A DNA stretch of 11,581 nucleotides from Candidatus Omnitrophota bacterium (GTDB lineage: Bacteria; Omnitrophota; Omnitrophia; Omnitrophales; Aquincolibacteriaceae): contig JAHFHJ010000036.1 in assembly GCA_023246985.1 (NCBI GenBank), forward strand, positions 1-11,581, written 5' to 3'. Below, piece by piece: positions 6,296-11,581 of the stretch. A program made the position numbers and the translations under genes. Each line of letters begins with the position of its first letter. Within the stretch, counting starts at the first letter, position 1. The notes beneath the pieces were generated by a model. That model was not told the DNA's origin, did not search any database, and was given only the letters and a program-made list of their open reading frames with translations.

Positions 6296-7137
6296 TCTGG
6301 AAGATTCGTCGGAATATCGTTTCGTTTGACCGCGCCATCCTGATGGGAGTCTTGAACATTACGCCGGATTCTTTTTCCGATGGAGGCCATTTTCTGGATC
6401 CCCAGGCGGCTTATGCGCGCGCGTTACAAATGATTCAGGAGGGTGCGGATATTTTGGATCTTGGCGCGGAATCCACGCGTCCCGGGGCCGAACCGGTCAA
6501 AGCCAAAGACGAACTCGAACGGTTGTTGCCGGTCGTGACACTCCTCCAAAAAGAAAAACGGGTTCCGATATCGATCGACACAGTCAAGCCGGAAGTTGCA
6601 AAGAAGTGCCTTGAGGCCGGAGCGGATATCATCAATGATGTGAGCGGCCTTAAAAGATCCGGCGTTGAAATGGCAAAGGTCGTCCAAAGGTTCGGTGCGG
6701 GACTCGTGCTGATGCATAGCCGCGGCACGCCGGAGACGATGCATGCTCTGACAAATTACAAAGATATGATCGCCGAGATCCTGGAGGAGCTTCGCGAAAG
6801 CGTTGAGATCGCGGCGAAGGCCGGTGTGGAGCATGGGCAGATCCTGATCGATCCGGGGCTCGGGTTCTCCAAAACCGCGGAACAGAATCTCGAAATCCTC
6901 CGGAGTTTGAAAGCGTTTCAGGGATTGGGATTTCCGGTGATGCTCGGACCGTCGCGAAAATCATTCCTCGGGTACGTGACGGGCCGTGAAGTGGGCGAGC
7001 GGGAATTCGGAACTGCGGCGTGCGTTGCCCTAGCGGTCGAGCAAGGGGTTCAGATACTGCGCGTGCATGAAGTCAAGGCGATGCGCGACGTGATCCGCAC
7101 GACCGAAGCCATTAAAAAAATTAAGCCGGTGGCTTAA
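6292..7137 (+). CDS. folP: Dihydropteroate synthase
   Basis: FolP condenses 6-hydroxymethyl-7,8-dihydropterin pyrophosphate with p-aminobenzoate to dihydropteroate, and is the sulfonamide target. This 281-residue TIM barrel has every family signature: [15 protein letters not shown] (18-32), the flexible loop GAESTRPGA (58-66), SIDT (94-97), NDVSG (115-119), MHSRGTP (141-147), DPGLGFSK (187-194), GPSRKSF (219-225) and RVHEV (257-261). The start is GTG at 6292, overlapping the ftsH TGA as GTGA, so translation is probably coupled. A GGGCGGG tract lies upstream. The ftsH-folP order is conserved in many bacteria. No resistance-type insertion near SFSDGG or in the 58-66 loop is evident. Confidence 0.96.
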   Translation: MIWKIRRNIVSFDRAILMGVLNITPDSFSDGGHFLDPQAAYARALQMIQEGADILDLGAESTRPGAEPVKAKDELERLLPVVTLLQKEKRVPISIDTVKPEVAKKCLEAGADIINDVSGLKRSGVEMAKVVQRFGAGLVLMHSRGTPETMHALTNYKDMIAEILEELRESVEIAAKAGVEHGQILIDPGLGFSKTAEQNLEILRSLKAFQGLGFPVMLGPSRKSFLGYVTGREVGEREFGTAACVALAVEQGVQILRVHEVKAMRDVIRTTEAIKKIKPVA

Positions 7138-7144
7138 GTTTAAC

Positions 7145-7260
7145 ATCCGAAATACGAATACGAAATTCGAAGCAAAGATAAAATTTTCAAAAAGAAATAT
7201 TTTAAACATGGGAACATTCGAATTTGTTTCGGATTTCAAGTTTAGGATCTCGGATTTTAA
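7145..7260. repeat. AT-rich inverted-repeat element with 7-nt periodicity
   Basis: This lies between folP and yebC. ATCCGAAA (7145-7152) pairs with TTTCGGAT (7227-7234). After a 9-nt bulge on the left arm, GAAATTCGAA (7162-7171) pairs with TTCGAATTTG (7217-7226) at 9 of 10 positions. The right flank repeats in sevens: GGATTTC, AAGTTTA, GGATCTC, GGATTTT. The left arm likewise repeats CGAA words. The rest of the folP-yebC gap shows no gene. Elements made of ATTCGAA/ATCCGAA words recur in many environmental genomes as I remember them, but I cannot name the family. Confidence 0.6.
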
Positions 7261-7329
7261 ATACGCAAATGGCGCTATCTTTGATGAGTTATTGAAAAAC
7301 CAAGCACGATGTTCATGAGAGAATAAGAC

Positions 7330-8076
7330 ATGTCCGGACATTCAAAATGGGCGAGTATTAAGCATAAAAAAGCGATCGTGGACGCCAAACGGGGGCAGGC
7401 TTTCACGAAGATCATTCGCGAATTGACCGTCGCGGCCAAAACGGGCGGCGGTGATCCAAATACGAATCCGCGTCTGCGCACGGCCATCCAGATCTCCAAG
7501 GACGCAAATATGCCGGCGGATAATATCGACCGGGCGATCAAAAAAGGAACGGGCGAACTCGAGGGCGTCACGTATGAGGAAGTGACCTATGAAGGGTTCG
7601 GCCCCGAAGGCGCGGCAATTCTCGTGGCATGCCTGACGGATAATAAGAATCGGTCGGCTTCCGAGATCCGCAGCGTGTTCAACAAGAATGGCGGGAACAT
7701 GGGCGGTGCCGGAACTGTCGCGTGGATGTTTGAGAAAAAAGGTTTTATCGTCATTGCCAAGACCGCGACGACTGAAGATCAACTCATGGAGATCGCGTTG
7801 GGCGCCGGAGCCGAGGACATGACCACGGCTGATCAGATGTTTGAGGTCACGACCGCGCCGCAGGACCTTTGGGCGGTCCGTGAAGCAGTGGAAAAAGCCA
7901 AGATCAAGATCGAAAACGCGGCCCTGACCATGATCCCCAAGAATCTCGTGACGGTATCGCCGGACACCGGCCGGAAGGTCGTCCACTTAATCGAAGCTCT
8001 GGAAGAACACGATGATGTCCAGAATGTTTATTCGAATGTCGACATTCCTGAAGAAGTGATGAAAGAACTCGCGTGA
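7330..8076 (+). CDS. yebC: YebC/PmpR (TACO1-like) family protein
   Basis: This 248-residue protein shows the family signature from its first residue: MSGHSKWASIKHKKAIVDAK, then FTKIIREL, GGGDPNTNPRLR, NMPADNIDRAIKKGTG, YEGFGPEGAAILVACLTDN, NRSASEIRSVFNKNGGNMGGAGTVAWMFE and the C-terminal EHDDVQNVYSN. The family was long annotated as transcriptional regulators. The mitochondrial homologue TACO1 and recent bacterial work indicate a role in translation, relieving ribosomes stalled at proline-rich stretches. A Shine-Dalgarno-like GAGAG lies 8 nt before the ATG. The gene precedes ruvC by 103 nt, and the yebC-ruvCAB order is widespread in bacteria. Confidence 0.96.
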   Translation: MSGHSKWASIKHKKAIVDAKRGQAFTKIIRELTVAAKTGGGDPNTNPRLRTAIQISKDANMPADNIDRAIKKGTGELEGVTYEEVTYEGFGPEGAAILVACLTDNKNRSASEIRSVFNKNGGNMGGAGTVAWMFEKKGFIVIAKTATTEDQLMEIALGAGAEDMTTADQMFEVTTAPQDLWAVREAVEKAKIKIENAALTMIPKNLVTVSPDTGRKVVHLIEALEEHDDVQNVYSNVDIPEEVMKELA

Positions 8077-8078
8077 CA

Positions 8079-8157
8079 GACTGCCAACTGCGGACCGCAG
8101 ACCACAGATTTAAAGGAGGAATTTTTTTTGCGGACTGTAAACTGTGGTCTGTGGACT
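8079..8157. repeat. Heptad-repeat hairpin in the ruvC leader
   Basis: Degenerate GACTGYR-type heptads run GACTGCC, AACTGCG, GACCGCA, GACCACA (8079-8106). After a break they run GACTGTA, AACTGTG, GTCTGTG (8133-8153). The two tracts are inverted relative to each other: CCGCAGACCACAG (8095-8107) pairs with CTGTGGTCTGTGG (8142-8154) over 13 bp, with a single G-T. The 34-nt loop holds a near-consensus Shine-Dalgarno. This resembles the short tandemly repeated repetitive (STRR) heptamers described in filamentous cyanobacteria, though relationship is not implied. Confidence 0.75.
8112..8119 (+). promoter_or_regulatory. Strong Shine-Dalgarno without an obvious partner gene
   Basis: AAAGGAGG is a near-perfect anti-16S match but lies 60 nt before the ruvC ATG, in the loop of the heptad hairpin. 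With 8-nt spacing it would serve a TTG at 8128, whose frame ends at TGA 8197-8199 after 23 codons, overlapping the start of ruvC. It may be the former ruvC ribosome-binding site displaced by the right-hand repeat tract, or a leader-peptide site. Confidence 0.4.
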
Positions 8158-8179
8158 TCACACGCAGGGAAGTTTTTCC

Positions 8180-8671
8180 ATGCGTGTGATGGGCGTTGAC
8201 CCCGGGACTCACCGGACTGGTTTCGGGATCCTTGAATCCGGCGGCCGGGACTGCAAGCTCGTGATCTGCGGAACGATCCGCGCTTCTTCCAAAGACCCCA
8301 TCGCTAAACGTCTCCTGCATGTATTCAAATCTCTTCAGAAAACAGTCCGGGGATACCACCCGGATGTTCTGGCTCTTGAGATGCTTTTTTTTGCCAAGGA
8401 TGTTCGGGCTGTTGAGAGGATCGGCGAGGCGCGCGCCTGCGCCATGCTTGCGGCTTCTAAAGAGGGGATCGAGGTGGTTGAATACGCCCCGACGGCGGTG
8501 AAACAATCGGTGACGGGCAACGGCCGCGCGGCTAAAGAACAGGTACAGTTCATGGTCAAGAAACTTCTGGGGCTTGCGGAGGTTCCGGCCCCTGACGCTT
8601 CCGACGCCCTCGCCATCGCGCTTTGTCATATTCATTCTGCCAAAAGGAAAGTTTTATGTACCACTCCCTGA
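8180..8671 (+). CDS. ruvC: Holliday junction resolvase RuvC
   Basis: RuvC is a dimeric endonuclease that makes symmetric cuts in Holliday junctions brought by RuvAB. From ATG 8180 it is 163 residues, a typical length. The four acidic catalytic residues are present: D7 in MGVDPGT, E67 in ALEMLFF, and D139 and D142 in PDASDALAIALCH. The segments YAPTAVKQSVTGNGRAAKEQVQFMV and the terminal IALCH are also typical. I chose ATG 8180 over GTG 8144 because family members begin MxVxGVDPG; AGGGA lies about 9 nt upstream. The 3' end overlaps ruvA by 16 nt, suggesting coupled translation. The gap to yebC is filled by a repeat hairpin. Confidence 0.96.
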   Translation: MRVMGVDPGTHRTGFGILESGGRDCKLVICGTIRASSKDPIAKRLLHVFKSLQKTVRGYHPDVLALEMLFFAKDVRAVERIGEARACAMLAASKEGIEVVEYAPTAVKQSVTGNGRAAKEQVQFMVKKLLGLAEVPAPDASDALAIALCHIHSAKRKVLCTTP

Positions 8672-9258
8672 GCGGGAAGATTGCGGAGAAGACGCCGGTA
8701 GCGGTGATCCTGGATGTGAATGGGATCGGCTACGAGGTGCGCATCTCGCTTTCCACCTTCTCGAGCCTTCCGGATCTGGGACAGGCCGTGAAGCTTTTCA
8801 CGCACTTCGTGGTGCGCGAAGACGCCCAGCTTCTTTACGGGTTCGCGACCGAAGAGGAACGCGAAGCTTTCAGGTTTTTGATCTCCATTTCCGGCATTGG
8901 CCCCAAGCTTGCAATGACGCTGCTCTCCGGTGTGACGCTGGCGGAGCTTAAACGCGCAATCCAGGAGAAAAATATTCTTGCGCTGACCGCGATCTCCGGG
9001 ATCGGTCAGAAGACCGCCGAACGCGTGATCATTGAACTCAGGGACAAGATCGGAAAGGCCGAAGTCTCCGCGGGGAAGGAACTTTCTCATGATCCCGGCA
9101 TTTCCGACCAGGTGGTCGAGGATTCGGTATTGGCGCTCGTGTCGTTGGGTTATACCAAACAAAAGGCCAAAGACGCGGTGCAGAAGGTTTTGAAAACCGC
9201 GCTTGGGAAGAAAATTTCCGTGGAAGAAATTATCCGAGCGGCGTTGAAACATGTTTAA
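8656..9258 (+). CDS. ruvA: Holliday junction branch migration protein RuvA
   Basis: RuvA tetramers clamp the four-way junction and load RuvB helicase rings. This is a 200-residue protein. The OB-fold domain I begins MYHSLSGKIAEKTP and includes NGIGYEVRIS and REDAQLLYGFAT. The two helix-hairpin-helix motifs of domain II are ISGIGPKLAM (77-86) and AISGIGQKTAERV (112-124). After a linker, domain III (about 155-200) carries ALVSLGYTKQKAKDAV, the part that contacts RuvB. The start is ATG 8656 with AAAAGGAAAG upstream; it lies inside the end of ruvC. Downstream, 200 nt containing a repeat element separate it from ruvB. Confidence 0.97.
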   Translation: MYHSLSGKIAEKTPVAVILDVNGIGYEVRISLSTFSSLPDLGQAVKLFTHFVVREDAQLLYGFATEEEREAFRFLISISGIGPKLAMTLLSGVTLAELKRAIQEKNILALTAISGIGQKTAERVIIELRDKIGKAEVSAGKELSHDPGISDQVVEDSVLALVSLGYTKQKAKDAVQKVLKTALGKKISVEEIIRAALKHV

Positions 9259-9265
9259 ACAAATC

Positions 9266-9430
9266 CTAGTACCGCATGACATTCGAATTTAGGAGTAGGT
9301 GGTACAATACCGTTAACCCTTAGTCCCAATACCTATCCATTTTAACGAAGTTGAAATTGGGGCAATCCCGACTACCGTTCATGAAAAGAAAATCAAAGTC
9401 GGGATAGAATCAAATGAAGAACGGTACTAG
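9266..9430. repeat. 9-bp inverted repeats flanking the ruvA-ruvB insertion
   Basis: CTAGTACCG (9266-9274) and CGGTACTAG (9422-9430) are perfect inverted repeats enclosing the structured element at 9321-9405 plus about 60 nt of flanking sequence. A related word, GGTACAATACCG, lies at 9301-9312. They may mark a larger composite insertion or simply a long-range stem. The right copy falls just after the upstream ATG (9414) proposed by a longest-frame reading of ruvB. Confidence 0.45.
9321..9405 (+). repeat. Single copy of the 85-nt structured element between ruvA and ruvB
   Basis: This copy is exactly 85 nt long, like the array units, and starts with the same 17-mer TAGTCCCAATACCTATC. The first hairpin is ATTTTAA/TTGAAAT, with one G-T. 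GGGGCAATCCC follows, then ATCCCGACT (9365-9373) pairing with AGTCGGGAT (9397-9405) around an ACCGTTCATG plus A-rich loop. Relative to the array, the A-T pair in the last stem has become G-C on both sides. It is non-coding and interrupts the ruvA-ruvB spacing. Confidence 0.9.
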
Positions 9431-9458
9431 ACCACAAACTACAAATCAGAGACTCAAA
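9429..9458. repeat. Degenerate heptad repeats just before the ruvB start
   Basis: Heptads GACCACA, AACTACA, AATCAGA, GACTCAA run from 9430 to 9457, ending at the proposed ruvB ATG. GACCACA is identical to a heptad in the ruvC leader. The tract is short and diverged. Confidence 0.4.
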
Positions 9459-10478
9459 ATGGTAGACGAGCGATTGATGGACCAGGAATTCAGACCCGAA
9501 GACCTCGATCTCGAGGTAACGCTCCGGCCCCACACGCTCGAGGAGTTCATCGGCCAGGCGCCGGTGAAGGAAAATCTCAAAGTCTTCATCGAGGCCGCGC
9601 TCGGTCGCAAAGAATCGCTCGATCACATACTGCTCTTCGGGCCTCCGGGTCTCGGGAAGACCACGCTTGCCAATATCATTGCCCACCGCATGAACGCCAA
9701 GATCATTCAAGTGTCCGGCCCGATCCTTGAGCGGGCAGGGGATCTTGCTGGAATTCTCACAAATCTTGAGAAAGGCGATGTTCTTTTCATCGATGAGATC
9801 CATCGCATTCCGCATATCGTGGAAGAATATCTTTATTCTGCGATGGAAGATTTTTCAATCGAGATCATGATCGACAAGGGACCGCACGCCCGTTCGGTCA
9901 AGATGCAGCTTCCGCGTTTCACGCTGATCGGAGCCACAACCCGCAGCGGTCTTTTGACCGCGCCCCTGCGCTCGCGCTTCGGGATCATCGAACGGCTGAA
10001 TTATTACGAAAATGGAGACTTGGCGACCATCGTGAAGCGGTCCGCCAAAATATTAGAGATCGCGATCGACGAGAAAGGCGCGCTTGAGATTGCCGGCCGT
10101 GCTCGCGGGACACCCCGCATTGCGAACCGTCTTTTGCGCCGCGTCCGCGATTACGCTCAGGTCAAGGCGGACGGCAGAATCACCGTGGAGGTCGCGGACA
10201 AGGGGCTCGCAATGCTCGGCGTGGACCAGGAAGGTCTCGACCCGATGGATAAAAGGATTCTGCAATATATTCTAAAAGAGTGCAAAGGCGGCCCCGTGGG
10301 CGTTAATAGTTTGGCCGTGGGCGTGGGCGAGGACGCCGAAACGCTCGAGGAAATTTATGAGCCCTATCTCATCCAGCGAGGGTTTCTCAAACGCACCGCT
10401 TCAGGCCGTGTTCTGACCGAACGCGCCTACCTGCATTTTGGCGCCAAGTCTCCGGCTTCTTCTTCACAGCTTTTTTAG
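9459..10478 (+). CDS. ruvB: Holliday junction branch migration helicase RuvB
   Basis: RuvB is the hexameric AAA+ motor that pumps DNA through RuvA-bound Holliday junctions. From ATG 9459 it is 339 residues. It opens [11 protein letters not shown], as is usual before SLRPxxLxEFIGQ (here [13 protein letters not shown], 21-33). Walker A is GPPGLGKT (61-68), Walker B LFIDEIHR (109-116), sensor 1 GATTRSG, the arginine-finger region LRSRFG (170-175) and sensor 2 [15 protein letters not shown] (217-231). The C-terminal winged helix includes [10 protein letters not shown] and [10 protein letters not shown] longer reading from ATG 9414 would add 15 residues encoded by repeat sequence, and I consider it unlikely; ATG 9477 is also possible. 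No strong Shine-Dalgarno precedes 9459. It belongs with yebC, ruvC and ruvA but is set apart by a repeat insertion. Confidence 0.96.
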   Translation: MVDERLMDQEFRPEDLDLEVTLRPHTLEEFIGQAPVKENLKVFIEAALGRKESLDHILLFGPPGLGKTTLANIIAHRMNAKIIQVSGPILERAGDLAGILTNLEKGDVLFIDEIHRIPHIVEEYLYSAMEDFSIEIMIDKGPHARSVKMQLPRFTLIGATTRSGLLTAPLRSRFGIIERLNYYENGDLATIVKRSAKILEIAIDEKGALEIAGRARGTPRIANRLLRRVRDYAQVKADGRITVEVADKGLAMLGVDQEGLDPMDKRILQYILKECKGGPVGVNSLAVGVGEDAETLEEIYEPYLIQRGFLKRTASGRVLTERAYLHFGAKSPASSSQLF

Positions 10479-10486
10479 GCCTTTTT

Positions 10487-10548
10487 GTCATTCCTAAATG
10501 CTTCTATCGGAAATCCATGGATCCCCGCTTCAAGCGTGCGAAGATGAC
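10487..10548. repeat. Degenerate GTCATTCC...GATGAC palindromic repeat
   Basis: GTCAT (10487-10491) and ATGAC (10544-10548) bound a segment with the palindrome ATCCATGGAT and the small stem CGCTT/AAGCG. The layout resembles the widespread bacterial repeat whose ends read TGTCATTCCCGC and GCGGGAATGACA, here strongly decayed. It follows the ruvB stop and could act as a weak 3' structure. The rest of the ruvB-aldolase gap shows nothing recognisable. Confidence 0.4.
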
Positions 10549-10618
10549 ATTCTGTAGAGTGAATCTCCGCGGTCCATGGCGTGCGACGTCCTTCACTTTT
10601 TTAACATAGGAGCCAGTC

Positions 10619-11572
10619 ATGTACCGGGAACAAATCAAAGTACTGGATTGTACGATTCGCGACGGCGGGCTGATGAACAATCACGATTTCAGCGAAGGTT
10701 TTGTCCGGAATGTTTTCAAAGCGGTCTCCAAAGCCGGGATCGACTATATGGAAATCGGTTATAAGAATTCCCGAAAGCTTTTCCCCGGAGATAAATACGG
10801 CGCCTGGAAATTTTGCAATGACGAAGATATCCAGAAAGTTACCGGAGGAATCAGGTCCAAGACCAAGATCTCGGTCATGGTGGATGTGGATCGCGTGGAT
10901 CTGGACGATATTAAGTTTAAAAAAGAAAGCCCCGTCGACATGATCCGCACGGCATGTTATGTGAAAGATGTCGATAAGGCGATCTTTCTTGCCAATCACT
11001 TCGCGGGCAAGGGTTACGAAACGGCGGTGAACCTTATGGCCATTTCCAAAGTGCTTGAGGTGGAGCTGACCGAGTGCTTGACCCAGCTTGAAAAGGAATG
11101 CAAGTGCAATGTGGTGTATCTTGTCGACAGTAACGGCGCGCTCTACCAGGAGACGATCGAGTATTTGATCAAGAAAGCCAAGAGCATCATCAAGACCAAA
11201 GAGATCGGTATTCACGCACACAACAACCAACAGCTCGCCTTCAGCAATACCATCGAGGCGATCATCCACAACGCGAACTATCTGGACAGCACGATCTTCG
11301 GGATGGGGCGCGCGGCCGGAAATTGTCCGACGGAACTGCTCCTGGGGTTTTTGAAAAATCCGAAATTCGATATCCGTCCTATTCTGGATGTGATCTCCAA
11401 AGAAATGGTGCCTTTGCGGGAAAAAGTCGAGTGGGGTTATGTGATTCCGTATGCCATCACGGGCATCCTGGACGAACATCCCAAGTCCGCGCTCGAACTC
11501 CGCGAAAGCGACCGGAAAGATAACTATCGCGAATTTTATGACAGCTTTGCGGGAAGTTCTGAAGTCGAATAA
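10619..11572 (+). CDS. DRE-TIM aldolase, 4-hydroxy-2-oxovalerate aldolase-like
   Basis: This is a 317-residue HMGL-like TIM barrel. It opens LDCTIRDGG (9-17), giving the Asp/Arg of the DRE-TIM active site (R14, D15). The divalent-metal histidines are in GIHAHNNQQLAFSN (H199, H201). VDSNGAL (169-175) and MGRAAGN (229-235) are also typical. It resembles the stand-alone 'aldolase catalytic domain' proteins related to the 4-hydroxy-2-oxovalerate aldolase DmpG, which in some bacteria sit in surface-polysaccharide gene sets. The real substrate is unknown. No acylating aldehyde dehydrogenase (DmpF partner) is in view. AGGAG lies 6 nt before the ATG. An ATG at 11575, two nt after the stop, may begin the next gene of the same operon, but only seven of its bases are in the window. 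Confidence 0.85.
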   Translation: MYREQIKVLDCTIRDGGLMNNHDFSEGFVRNVFKAVSKAGIDYMEIGYKNSRKLFPGDKYGAWKFCNDEDIQKVTGGIRSKTKISVMVDVDRVDLDDIKFKKESPVDMIRTACYVKDVDKAIFLANHFAGKGYETAVNLMAISKVLEVELTECLTQLEKECKCNVVYLVDSNGALYQETIEYLIKKAKSIIKTKEIGIHAHNNQQLAFSNTIEAIIHNANYLDSTIFGMGRAAGNCPTELLLGFLKNPKFDIRPILDVISKEMVPLREKVEWGYVIPYAITGILDEHPKSALELRESDRKDNYREFYDSFAGSSEVE

Positions 11573-11581
11573 ACATGAATC

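Noticed and set aside
9414..9458. ATG 9414 as the ruvB start
   Set aside because: The 15 extra residues are encoded by heptad repeats and the CGGTACTAG inverted repeat. The RuvB family normally begins at the position equivalent to 9459.

Overview
The window is a stretch of bacterial chromosome with mostly housekeeping genes, and unusually repeat-rich gaps between them. Gene content (FtsH, FolP, TilS, YebC, RuvCAB) and a Sec-type signal peptide point to a bacterium, probably diderm. The coding regions have moderate GC. The abundance of small palindromic elements and 7-nt repeats in the spacers reminds me of uncultured groundwater lineages such as Omnitrophota, but that placement is a guess and nothing here proves it.

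Layout. 1-375: a tandem array of identical 85-bp units, cut by the left window edge. 522-1328 (-): an exported, lysozyme-like protein of unknown role. 1388-1510: a second, diverged copy of the array element, followed by two more inverted repeats. 1597-2589 (-): a HAD-family phosphohydrolase with a promoter placed so that its mRNA should be leaderless. 2792-2865 (+): a tRNA with anticodon CAU. 3027-4031 (+): tilS, the enzyme that modifies the CAU anticodon of tRNA-Ile2. 4226-6295 and 6292-7137 (+): ftsH and folP, overlapping by 4 nt behind a good sigma-70-like promoter. 7330-8076 (+): yebC. 8180-8671, 8656-9258 and 9459-10478 (+): ruvC, ruvA and ruvB. 10619-11572 (+): a DRE-TIM aldolase of the 4-hydroxy-2-oxovalerate aldolase type.

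How the genes relate. The tRNA and tilS are likely substrate and enzyme for AUA decoding. FtsH (membrane protein quality control) and FolP (folate synthesis) form a widely conserved pair. YebC is commonly encoded beside ruvCAB, and RuvA, RuvB and RuvC process Holliday junctions together. Here the ruv genes are separated by repeat insertions: a 7-nt-repeat hairpin before ruvC and a copy of the 85-nt element between ruvA and ruvB.

Most interesting signals. (1) A previously unfamiliar (to me) family of ~85-nt structured elements occurs at three loci, once as a perfect tandem array. Two hairpins in it show compensatory base changes between loci. (2) A ~101-nt MITE-like element is inserted exactly at the ftsH start. 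It is flanked by a duplicated ATGAGT that includes the start codon, creating a 36-codon ORF whose stop overlaps the present ftsH ATG. (3) Degenerate heptanucleotide repeat tracts lie in four separate intergenic gaps. No CRISPR array, integron, prophage or complete insertion sequence is visible.
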